Below are positions 1-6,194 of a DNA stretch of 7,428 nt, piece by piece. Each line of letters opens with the position of its first letter. Positions within the stretch are counted from its first letter, which is position 1. Both the position numbers and the translations under genes were made by a program. This stretch comes from Actinomycetota bacterium. Its GTDB lineage: Bacteria; Actinomycetota; Actinomycetes; S36-B12; UBA10799. A model generated the notes under the pieces. It was not told the DNA's origin, did not search any database, and saw nothing but the letters and a program-made list of their open reading frames with translations. Where the stretch lies: NCBI GenBank assembly GCA_030837395.1, contig JAUPKO010000075.1:1-7428 (forward strand), in the 5' to 3' direction.

Positions 1-1171
1 AGCTCATCTGCCCCAGCCATACGTTGAACAGCTGGGGCAATTCGTCCAAGGAGAAACGCCGCAGCCAGTGTCCGATACCGGTGATGCGCGGGTCACGGGT
101 CATCTTGAACGTGGCGCCGTCGTCGCCATGCTCGGCGCGCAGGGTGTCGCGCATGGCATCGGCGTTGACCACCATGGTGCGGAACTTGTAGCACTTGAAG
201 GTGGTGCCCCCGACACCGGCGCGGGTCTGCCGGAAGAACACCGGCCCCGGGCTGCTGACCTTGATCAGGATCGCGAAAATCGCTAGCGGGATCGCCAACA
301 CCGCGAGCAGCAACGAGGAGCCGACGACGTCGATGAACCGCTTGACCACCTTCGCCGGCCCGGAGAAGCGCGGCATCTCGACCCGCACCAGCGCCATTCC
401 GTTGATGGGTTCGATGCTCAGGCGGGGGCCTGCGATGTTGGCGATCTGCGGGCTGACCAGCAGCGAGAGGTCGTGATCCTCCATGGCCCAACCCAACCGC
501 CGCGGCCAGGACGGGTCCTCATGCTGGGCGGGGGCGTAGACAATGGTGTCGGCGTCGACGTCGACGGCCGCCTTGACGACGACGGCTGGGTCAGGGTCGG
601 CAGCGTCGGTGAGGTCCCAGTTGCCCACTTGCTCCATGAGGCCGCCGGACCTGGCGAACTGCTTCTCCAGTTGCGGATACTGTGCCTCCGAGGCGACCAC
701 GAAGACGCGGTGCAGCGGCTCACCGCGCTGCAGCCGACGGTGCAGGATGTTGCGCATCACGGATCGGTCGATCAGCAGGAAGGCTGTGCCGGTGACGGCC
801 GAGTAGATCAGGAAGCGCCGTCCGTAGGTGGTGTTGGTGATGTAGGCCAGCGACATGGTGAGCGCGACAGTCCACAGACTCGCCATGAGGACCCGCCGGT
901 ACTCCTCGGCTCCGCCGCCGAGGATCGTCGTCGATCGGGTTTGCATCTGCCACAGCAGGATCGGCCACAGCGTCATCAGGGAAACGATCATGAAGGTCCG
1001 CGACGGGTCGCTCAGCGGTCCCTCGTAGCCGACGTTGAGCAGGACCCCCAGCGCGAGGGCTAAGGCGATCGCGAAGATGTCGGCCACCACCACCAGTCGG
1101 GCGTGGTTGCGCTCCTCCAGTGCCACCCGGGCCCGACCGACCATGTCGTGGGCCCGACCGTTCAGACTCAC
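1..1171 (-). CDS. Polyprenyl-phosphate sugar-1-phosphate transferase (exopolysaccharide initiation), 3' end outside window
   Basis: Starts polysaccharide repeat-unit synthesis by moving a sugar-1-phosphate from a UDP-sugar to a polyprenyl phosphate at the inner membrane face. The visible 390 residues have the usual order of the large WbaP/CpsE-like family: four membrane helices (about 26-47, 59-80, 96-113, 122-138), a Rossmann-like middle region (from RVFVVASE), a re-entrant hydrophobic helix (FIDVVGSSLLLAVLAIP), then the catalytic domain with SPGPVFFRQ, KCYKFRTM and DPRITGIGHWLRR. The family's catalytic Asp-Glu pair is present as D376-E377 in SLDELPQ. The frame is open to base 1; the usual LVGPRP block and C-terminus are missing only because the window ends. 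I chose GTG at 1171, 19 bp after the decarboxylase stop; ATG at 1144 is an equal alternative, and neither has a strong ribosome site. The sugar specificity cannot be read from the sequence. A rare TTA leucine codon lies at 1061-1063. Confidence 0.95.
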   Translation of the reverse strand, partial: MSLNGRAHDMVGRARVALEERNHARLVVVADIFAIALALALGVLLNVGYEGPLSDPSRTFMIVSLMTLWPILLWQMQTRSTTILGGGAEEYRRVLMASLWTVALTMSLAYITNTTYGRRFLIYSAVTGTAFLLIDRSVMRNILHRRLQRGEPLHRVFVVASEAQYPQLEKQFARSGGLMEQVGNWDLTDAADPDPAVVVKAAVDVDADTIVYAPAQHEDPSWPRRLGWAMEDHDLSLLVSPQIANIAGPRLSIEPINGMALVRVEMPRFSGPAKVVKRFIDVVGSSLLLAVLAIPLAIFAILIKVSSPGPVFFRQTRAGVGGTTFKCYKFRTMVVNADAMRDTLRAEHGDDGATFKMTRDPRITGIGHWLRRFSLDELPQLFNVWLGQMS

Positions 1172-1190
1172 CAGGGGGCCCCGGATCGGG

Positions 1191-2138
1191 TCACCCGGAC
1201 ACTCCGGCGTCGCGGAACCAATCGATGGTGCGGCCCAGACCCGAGTCCAGGTCGACGACTGGTGCCCACCCGAGGGTTGCCCGGGCGCGGGTGATGTCGG
1301 GTTGGCGCTGCTTGGGGTCGTCGGCCGGGAGGTCCTCGAACCGCACCTGCCGACCACCGCCGACCTTCGACGTGACGATCGAGGCGAGTTCGAGCATCGA
1401 CATCTCGTTGGGATTGCCCAGGTTGATCGGCCCGGTCACCTCGTGGTCGGTGGCCATCATCCGGACCAGCCCCTCCACCAAGTCGTCGACGTAACAGAAC
1501 GAGCGGGTCTGCGAGCCGTCGCCGTAGACGGTGAGATCCGCACCGGACAGCGCCTGCACGATGAAGTTGCTCACCACTCGGCCGTCATCCGGCAGCATCC
1601 GGGGGCCGTAGGTGTTGAAGATCCGCACGACCTTGATCGGCATGTCGTGCTGGCGCCGATAGTCGAAGAAGAGCGTCTCGGCGCAGCGTTTGCCCTCGTC
1701 GTAGCAGGAGCGCAGACCGATGGGATTGACGTTGCCCCAGTAGGACTCGTCCTGTGGGTGCACCGGGGGGTCGCCGTACACCTCGGAGGTCGACGTCAAC
1801 AGAATCTTGGCGCCCACCCGCTTGGCCAGGCCCAGCATGTTGATCGAGCCGATCACCGAAGTCTTTGTTGTCTGCACCGGATCGCGCTGGTAGAACACTG
1901 GCGACGCCGGGCAGGCGAGGTTGTAGATCTCATCAACTTCGACGTACAGCGGGAAGGTGATGTCGTGCCGGAGCAACTCGAAACGGGGGTTGGCCAGCAG
2001 GTGGTGGATGTTGCGTCGGGTGGACGAGTAGAAGTTGTCCACACACAGCACCTCGGCGCCGTCGTCCAGCAGCCGCTCGCAGAGGTGGCTGCCGATGAAC
2101 CCTGCCCCGCCGGTCACGAGGACACGCCTGTACGTCAC
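1191..2138 (-). CDS. uxs: UDP-glucuronic acid decarboxylase (UDP-xylose synthase), SDR family
   Basis: Converts UDP-glucuronate to UDP-xylose using bound NAD+, a cytosolic sugar-nucleotide step. The 315-aa protein is an extended short-chain dehydrogenase: the NAD site GGAGFIG is at residues 10-16, the active-site strand is TSTSEVYGDP (T117, E119), and the catalytic YxxxK is Y146/K150 in SCYDEGKRCAE. The blocks NLACPASPVFYQ, WGNVNPIG, YDEGKR and RQPDITRA are typical of this family and argue against a UDP-glucose 4-epimerase or dTDP-glucose 4,6-dehydratase. There is no membrane anchor, unlike animal Golgi forms. The frame stays open upstream to ATG 2267, but that stretch is low-complexity and precedes the nucleotide-binding strand. 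GTG 2138 places the Rossmann strand at the N-terminus as the family expects. No ribosome site precedes it, yet TACCAT ends six bases before it, so translation may be leaderless. It is probably co-transcribed with the sugar-phosphate transferase. Confidence 0.93.
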   Translation of the reverse strand: MTYRRVLVTGGAGFIGSHLCERLLDDGAEVLCVDNFYSSTRRNIHHLLANPRFELLRHDITFPLYVEVDEIYNLACPASPVFYQRDPVQTTKTSVIGSINMLGLAKRVGAKILLTSTSEVYGDPPVHPQDESYWGNVNPIGLRSCYDEGKRCAETLFFDYRRQHDMPIKVVRIFNTYGPRMLPDDGRVVSNFIVQALSGADLTVYGDGSQTRSFCYVDDLVEGLVRMMATDHEVTGPINLGNPNEMSMLELASIVTSKVGGGRQVRFEDLPADDPKQRQPDITRARATLGWAPVVDLDSGLGRTIDWFRDAGVSG

Positions 2139-2256
2139 CTCGCCATGGTAACCGCGCGCCGCACCAACGCCGCACGCCACGCAACGCGTGCCACGCCCTA
2201 GTCTGGGAGCCTGGCGAGTGGGGCCGATTCCGGGGCCATCGGTAGGAGGAGGTGTC
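2139..2256. promoter_or_regulatory. Divergent promoter region between the decarboxylase and glycosyltransferase operons
   Basis: This is the only gap between two divergent transcription units. On the minus strand TACCAT (2150-2145) fits an actinobacterial -10 box and would start transcription near the GTG at 2138. On the plus strand TAGTCT (2199-2204) fits a -10 box for the glycosyltransferase operon, giving a leader of roughly 45 nt. Neither has a convincing -35 box. Between them, 2171-2196 is rich in CACGC: CCACGC repeats directly at 2177-2182 and 2191-2196, and CACGC-AAC-GCGTG forms a small dyad at 2178-2190. That position would overlap the plus-strand -35 region and lie just upstream of the minus-strand one. 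The assignment rests on position and consensus only. Confidence 0.5.
2244..2253 (+). promoter_or_regulatory. Strong ribosome binding site that fixes the first glycosyltransferase start
   Basis: AGGAGGAGGT sits 3 bases before GTG 2257, with AGGAGG cores 4 and 7 nt from the start. It strongly favours GTG 2257 over the upstream in-frame ATG at 2188, which overlaps the candidate -10 box and has no such site. Confidence 0.85.
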
Positions 2257-3375
2257 GTGGACAGCATCGACGTGCTGATCGACGATCAGATCTTCCTCAT
2301 GCATGCCCGCGGCGGGATCTCCCGCTACTTCGCGGAGTTGTTGCGCGAGTTCGATGCGCACCCGGAATGGGGGGTCAACGCGCTCACCACGGTGCGCCAC
2401 TCGCCCAACCAGCACCTGCGCGAAGTCGACCCGAGTGTGCGCGACCTGCCGTTTCGCGAGATGACCCGGTCCTGGAAGGTCGCCAAGCGGCTGGCCCGCT
2501 ACCCCTCGGCGGTGTTGCAACGCCGCGTCGCGCCTGATGTCGTGCACTTCACCTACTACGACGCACGGCAGCTGGGAGCCTTCCCCGGTGTGCCCAAGGT
2601 GGTCACGGTGCACGACATGGTGCCCGAACTGCTCCCTGCCGACCTAGTCGACGGCGAGCCGCATCAGGCCAAGCGGGAGTTCGTCGATGCGGCTGACGCG
2701 ATCATCTGTGTGTCCGAGGCCACGCGGAACGACCTGTTCGACGTGTGGGGGCCGATCACCGATCGACCGGTGATCATCACCGGTCATGCCACCTCCGCCC
2801 GCTTCCACCCGCAGGTGGCGCCGGCCGAGCTGGGCTACCGCTACCTGGTGCACGTCGGGTCGCGTGATCACTACAAGAACTTCCCGCTGCTCATGACGGC
2901 GTACGCCGGCAGTGCCGCACAGGCGGCCGGCGTTCGGCTGCTGGCGGTGGGCGGCGGCGCGTTGACCGAGGACGAGATCGAGTTGGCCGCGACGTTGGGG
3001 GTGACGGACGACCTCGTGCAACTCACGGCCACCGAGGCCGAGTTGCCGGGGCTCTACCGGGGGGCCGAACTGTTCGTCTTCCCGTCGCTGTTCGAGGGGT
3101 TCGGCATGCCCGTGCTGGAGGCCATGGCCACGGGCACGCCGGCGGTGTTGGCGGACATCCCGGTGTTCCATGAGGTGGCCGGGGACGCCGCGGTGTTCTA
3201 TGCGCCCGAGGACCCCTGGGCGCTACGTAGCGAGTTGAACCGCCTGCTGGCCGATCCGGCCGAACGTGCGCGGCTGGCCTCCGCCGGTGTACAGCGGGAG
3301 AGGGAGTTCTCGTGGCAGCGCACGGCCTTGGCGACGGCGCAGTTGTACCGGCAGTTGGTGGTTGACCGCCCATGA
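2257..3375 (+). CDS. Glycosyltransferase, GT4/GT1-like (GT-B fold)
   Basis: A 372-aa retaining-type glycosyltransferase likely to add one sugar from a nucleotide-sugar donor to the lipid-linked repeat unit on the cytosolic face. The N-terminal acceptor domain has the glycine-rich RGGISRYF near residues 18-25 and TVHDMVP at 117-123. The C-terminal donor domain opens with YLVHVGSRDHYKNF, where R203 and K207 fall at the usual phosphate-contacting positions, and carries the E-x7-E signature in EGFGMPVLE (E280, E288), followed by ATGTPAVLADIPVFHEVAG. Length is normal and there is no signal peptide or membrane helix. GTG 2257 is chosen on a strong ribosome site. The stop overlaps the next start as ATGA, which implies translational coupling. 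Many relatives are mannosyl- or rhamnosyltransferases, but donor and linkage cannot be inferred. A perfect palindrome lies in the coding sequence at 2765-2785. Confidence 0.93.
   Translation: MDSIDVLIDDQIFLMHARGGISRYFAELLREFDAHPEWGVNALTTVRHSPNQHLREVDPSVRDLPFREMTRSWKVAKRLARYPSAVLQRRVAPDVVHFTYYDARQLGAFPGVPKVVTVHDMVPELLPADLVDGEPHQAKREFVDAADAIICVSEATRNDLFDVWGPITDRPVIITGHATSARFHPQVAPAELGYRYLVHVGSRDHYKNFPLLMTAYAGSAAQAAGVRLLAVGGGALTEDEIELAATLGVTDDLVQLTATEAELPGLYRGAELFVFPSLFEGFGMPVLEAMATGTPAVLADIPVFHEVAGDAAVFYAPEDPWALRSELNRLLADPAERARLASAGVQREREFSWQRTALATAQLYRQLVVDRP
2765..2785. repeat. Perfect 10+1+10 bp palindrome inside the GT4 gene
   Basis: The left arm GACCGGTGAT (2765-2774) and right arm ATCACCGGTC (2776-2785) are exact reverse complements around one central C. 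An additional GATCACC at 2754-2760 pairs with GGTGATC at 2769-2775, so the same half-site appears three times within 32 bp. It encodes the stretch around DRPVIITGHAT, between the two domains of the glycosyltransferase. It could be an intragenic operator-like site, an mRNA structure, or a by-product of GC-rich coding sequence. Confidence 0.6.
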
Positions 3376-4232
3376 GCGAAGACGGTCCCTGGCTGAGCGT
3401 GGTGACGGTCGTGCGCAACGACGCGGCGGCATTGCGACGGACGATGATGAGTGTCGCCACCCAGGAGACCGGCCTGCTGGAGCACCTGATCATCGATGGT
3501 GCTTCCACAGACGACACCCTCGAGGTCGCCCGCGCCGCAGCGGTCGGGTCGCCGTGGCTGCGGCTGGTCAGCGAGCCGGACACGGGCATCTACAACGCGA
3601 TGAATCGAGGTATCTCGCTGGCGGCCGGGTCGCATCTGCTGTTCCTCAACGCGGGGGACGACTTCACCTCGCCGATGGAGGTGACCGCGGTGCATCGGGA
3701 TTGGCGCCGCGAAGGGTACGACTGGGGGCGGTATCGGGCGCGATTCGTGGACGCCGAGCGGCGGGCGACGCGGCCGCTCGCCCCTGCGGCCCTGGAGGTG
3801 GCTGAGTTCTGTCGCGGTGAGCAGGAGCGGTATCACCAGGGGGCGGTGATGGCACGATCGCTACTGGTGGACCTCGGGGGCTTCGACGAGCGCTACCGGA
3901 TCGTGGCCGACTTCGATCTGATGCGCCGTGCCCTGCTCGCGGGGTACCGGCCGTGGTGCAGCGATCGGATCATCACCGACTATGACGCGTCGGGGCTCAG
4001 CGCGGTGGCCTGGCGGTCCTCGCTGGCGGAGGAGCACCGAGTGCGGGCAGCGGGGGCGTCGGCGGTGGGGAAGGCGTCGTCGTGGGGCCTCTATGCACGA
4101 CGTTCGGCGACGATCGGGGCCAAGCGCACGTTTCGCCGAGGCGCCGAGCGGGTGCTGGGGCCGGCGCGGGTCAGTGCGCTGCGTGGATCGGATCGGGCAA
4201 CCAGGGCGAAGGCGGGCGACGGTGGCGGGTAG
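3372..4232 (+). CDS. Glycosyltransferase family 2 (WcaA/colanic-acid-type, GT-A fold)
   Basis: A 286-aa inverting-type glycosyltransferase expected to extend the repeat unit at the cytosolic membrane face. The N-terminal block WLSVVTVVRNDAAALRRT gives the first nucleotide-binding strand, IIDGASTDDT (40-49) the second, SEPDTGIYNAMNRGI (68-82) the typical acceptor-side signature, and FLNAGDDF (91-98) the metal-binding AGDD. ERYHQGAVMAR (152-162) and GGFDERYRIVADFDLMRRAL (169-188) complete the catalytic half. After about residue 215 comes a strongly basic Arg/Lys-rich tail of some 70 residues with no clear domain, perhaps for membrane association. It starts at ATG 3372 within the ATGA overlap with the preceding stop. 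Its end overlaps a GTG that may begin the next gene. Substrates are unknown. Confidence 0.92.
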   Translation: MSEDGPWLSVVTVVRNDAAALRRTMMSVATQETGLLEHLIIDGASTDDTLEVARAAAVGSPWLRLVSEPDTGIYNAMNRGISLAAGSHLLFLNAGDDFTSPMEVTAVHRDWRREGYDWGRYRARFVDAERRATRPLAPAALEVAEFCRGEQERYHQGAVMARSLLVDLGGFDERYRIVADFDLMRRALLAGYRPWCSDRIITDYDASGLSAVAWRSSLAEEHRVRAAGASAVGKASSWGLYARRSATIGAKRTFRRGAERVLGPARVSALRGSDRATRAKAGDGGG

Positions 4233-6060
4233 GACGCGGGGCAAGGAGGCGGGTCGGCGGGTGCTGGCGCTGCCCGGTGTGGGCTCGGCGGTGGGTCGGG
4301 CGGTGGGTCGGGCGGGGCAGGCCTCGGGCAGGGCCGCGCCGGCCCTCACCAGCATCTACCGGCGGCTGCCCAGCAGTTCCGGACTCCCCTTTGGCGCGAC
4401 GGTGCAGACGCAGCGCCGCTCGCTGCTGGAGTACTACGCGCGGTTGGACCACTACCTGGCGTCGGTGCAGTACCACCCGCGAATCAGCATCGTGGTGCCC
4501 ACCTACCGGCCGGTGCACCGCTATTTGCACGAGATGGTGGGCAGTGTCGCACTGCAGACGTACCCGAACTGGCAGTTGTGCGTCGTCGACGACGCCGGTG
4601 GCGACGCCGAGGTGACGCGCATCCTGGCGGATTTCGCTGCGGCGCATCCTGGCCGGGTGGCCTTCGCCACCCGAGTCGAGAACGGCCACATAGCGGCGGC
4701 CAGCAACGATGCCCTCGCCATGGCTGACGGCGACTACGTCGCGCTGCTCGACCACGACGACCGGCTCTACCCGCATGCTTTGGCCGAGGTGGTGCTGGGG
4801 CTCAACGCGCATCGGCAACCTGATGGTCGGTTCCCGGCGGTGCTCTACACCGACGAGCGGATGATCGACGAGGATGGCGCACCCATCGGCGAAGTTTGGC
4901 TCAAGCCCGACTGGATGCCGCTGTTGCATCTGACCAGCAACTACACGAACCACCTGACCGTGTACGACCGGGCGATGCTGGTGGAACTCGGCGGTTTTCG
5001 ATCCGGCTTCGACGGGTCGCAGGATCACGATCTGATGTTGCGGGCCACGGAGGCTTCGGCGGCGGCGGGTGTGCCGGTGGTGCACGTGCCGACGATCGCC
5101 TACCAGTGGCGAAGCCATCCGGGATCGGTCGCCAAGGATCCGGGCGTGAAGTCGTATTCGATCGAGCCGGCGATGCGGGCGGTAGCGCAGGCGTGCCAAC
5201 GGCGGGGACGGCCGGCCCGGGTGTGGCGCGAGGCCGGCATAGTGGCCAACCGGATCGATTTTGCTCTGCCGGGGCCGCGGCCGCGGGTGGTGGTGGTGAT
5301 CCTGCCGGTCGGGGGCGATGCGGATCGCTGTGAGGCGGCGCTGCGGACCACCGATTACCCGGGGCTCGAGGTGGTTCGGGTGCCCGATGACGGTCGGGCG
5401 CCGGCGGCGGGGCTGGACGAGGTGCTGGCCACGACGGCGGCGGACTTCCTGGCCGTCGTGGCCGATGATCTGGACGCGGATCGGCACGATTGGGTTGCTG
5501 CGATGGTCGGCCTGGCCCAGTTGCCCGAAGTGGGGGCCGTGGGTGGGCTCGTGCTTGAGTCCGGCGGCAGTGTGGCCTCAGCGGGGTTGGTGGGGCTGGG
5601 GTCCGCCGGGACTGCACCCGCCATGGCGGGGTTGCCGCCGACCGAGGAGGTCTACCTGGCGTGGCCAGCGAGTATCCACGAGGTGCTGGCGGTGCCGGTG
5701 GACGTCATGATGGTGGACGTGGTGGCGTCCCGCGCCGTCGGCGGATTCGGGGCAGACCCGGCGTTTGCGTTCTTTCACTTCGGGACGGACCTGTGTCTGC
5801 GGCTTCGGGAGGTGGGGCTAGGTACGGTGTTCACGCCGTATGCGGAGTTCAGCGAGCAGGCTCCGCGTATGCGCTATGACGTGGCCCTGGACGAGCGCTC
5901 GGCGCTGGTCGCGAAGTGGTCCCACTGGTTGTCGTCAGATCCCTACATGAACCCCGGGCTGGCTCGGTCTGGTCAATTCCGGGTTGATCCCGAGTTGACG
6001 TTCCCGGAGGTGCCGCCGGTGCTGTTCGATACGTGGTTGGCGACGCACCGGATCGGGTGA
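4222..6060 (+). CDS. Large two-domain glycosyltransferase family 2
   Basis: A 612-aa protein resembling the long GT2 enzymes of O-antigen and rhamnan clusters. The first GT-A domain is complete: PRISIVVPTYRPVHRYL (86-102), LCVVDDAGGD (119-128), metal site LLDHDDRLYPHAL (175-187), YTDERMIDEDG, WLKPDW (226-231), NYTNHL, GGFRSGFDGSQDHDLMLR (257-274) and IAYQWRSHPGS. A second GT-A-like half (about 354-580) retains VADDLDADRHDW, LPEVGAVGGLVLESGGSV, VGGFGADPAFAFFHFGTD, LCLRLREVG and the tail DPYMNPGL, but its opening strand is shortened. It may add two sugars, or the second half may be structural. The N-terminus is basic, with a repeated AVGR unit at the DNA level (4288-4311). GTG 4222 overlaps the previous gene by 11 bp; GTG 4261 is the main alternative, with AAGGAGG at 4243-4249, 11 nt upstream. 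The longer open frame back to 3928 is only read-through over the previous gene. Confidence 0.9.
   Translation: MAGRTRGKEAGRRVLALPGVGSAVGRAVGRAGQASGRAAPALTSIYRRLPSSSGLPFGATVQTQRRSLLEYYARLDHYLASVQYHPRISIVVPTYRPVHRYLHEMVGSVALQTYPNWQLCVVDDAGGDAEVTRILADFAAAHPGRVAFATRVENGHIAAASNDALAMADGDYVALLDHDDRLYPHALAEVVLGLNAHRQPDGRFPAVLYTDERMIDEDGAPIGEVWLKPDWMPLLHLTSNYTNHLTVYDRAMLVELGGFRSGFDGSQDHDLMLRATEASAAAGVPVVHVPTIAYQWRSHPGSVAKDPGVKSYSIEPAMRAVAQACQRRGRPARVWREAGIVANRIDFALPGPRPRVVVVILPVGGDADRCEAALRTTDYPGLEVVRVPDDGRAPAAGLDEVLATTAADFLAVVADDLDADRHDWVAAMVGLAQLPEVGAVGGLVLESGGSVASAGLVGLGSAGTAPAMAGLPPTEEVYLAWPASIHEVLAVPVDVMMVDVVASRAVGGFGADPAFAFFHFGTDLCLRLREVGLGTVFTPYAEFSEQAPRMRYDVALDERSALVAKWSHWLSSDPYMNPGLARSGQFRVDPELTFPEVPPVLFDTWLATHRIG
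4288..4311 (+). repeat. 12-bp tandem repeat, two exact copies
   Basis: GCGGTGGGTCGG occurs twice head to tail (4288-4299 and 4300-4311), in codon register, giving Ala-Val-Gly-Arg twice in the basic N-terminal segment of the large glycosyltransferase. It is the kind of unit that can expand or shrink by slippage without a frameshift. Confidence 0.75.
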
Positions 6061-6112
6061 CCGGTTGGTGGGACTGACAGCGGCGGTCGTCGGCCCTTGG
6101 CACATGCCCCCG

Positions 6113-6130
6113 GCCGACACTCCAGTCGGC
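6113..6130. terminator. Short hairpin after the glycosyltransferase operon
   Basis: GCCGAC (6113-6118) and GTCGGC (6125-6130) are exact inverted repeats around a 6-nt loop, about 50 bp past the stop of the plus-strand operon. No T-run follows. Tail-less GC-rich hairpins are common at actinobacterial gene ends, so a terminator role is possible but unproven. Confidence 0.3.
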
Positions 6131-6138
6131 AACGACCA

Positions 6139-6182
6139 GCGGGGGCCCTACCGCGCCCTCAACGGGCGACTCGGACCCCCGC
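6139..6182. terminator. Nested GC-rich hairpin between convergent genes, candidate two-way terminator
   Basis: An outer 7-bp stem pairs GCGGGGG (6139-6145) with CCCCCGC (6176-6182), enclosing an inner 5-bp stem of CGCCC (6154-6158) with GGGCG (6164-6168) around the loop TCAAC. It lies 13 bp from the stop of the minus-strand small gene and 78 bp past the plus-strand stop, the expected place for termination of both. There is no U-tract on either strand. Confidence 0.45.
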
Positions 6183-6194
6183 CATGGCCTAGGG

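Noticed and set aside
1035..2201. Plus-strand open frame (388 codons) opposite the decarboxylase
   Set aside because: No recognisable motifs; it lies antisense to a well-defined SDR enzyme and runs across the gene boundary and promoter gap.
2139..2267. Upstream extension of the decarboxylase to ATG 2267
   Set aside because: It would cover the start and ribosome site of the divergent gene, adds 43 low-complexity residues before the Rossmann strand, and lacks a ribosome site.
3198..3836. Minus-strand open frames across the GT4/GT2 junction
   Set aside because: Low-complexity Arg/Pro/His-rich translations with no motifs, antisense to two clear glycosyltransferases.
3928..4221. N-terminal extension of the large GT2 frame
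   Set aside because: The extra 98 residues are Arg/Gly/Ser-rich and fully overlap the previous gene's coding sequence in another frame; GTG starts at 4222 or 4261 fit the operon better.
5275..5286. CCGCGGCCGCGG palindrome in the large GT2
   Set aside because: A simple GC-only palindrome in Pro/Arg codons of the interdomain linker; expected in GC-rich DNA and lacking further context.
4171..5487. Long minus-strand open frame (438 codons) opposite the large glycosyltransferase
   Set aside because: Its translation is Arg/His/Pro-rich without domains or motifs, as expected antisense to GC-rich coding DNA, and the plus-strand protein has clear family motifs.
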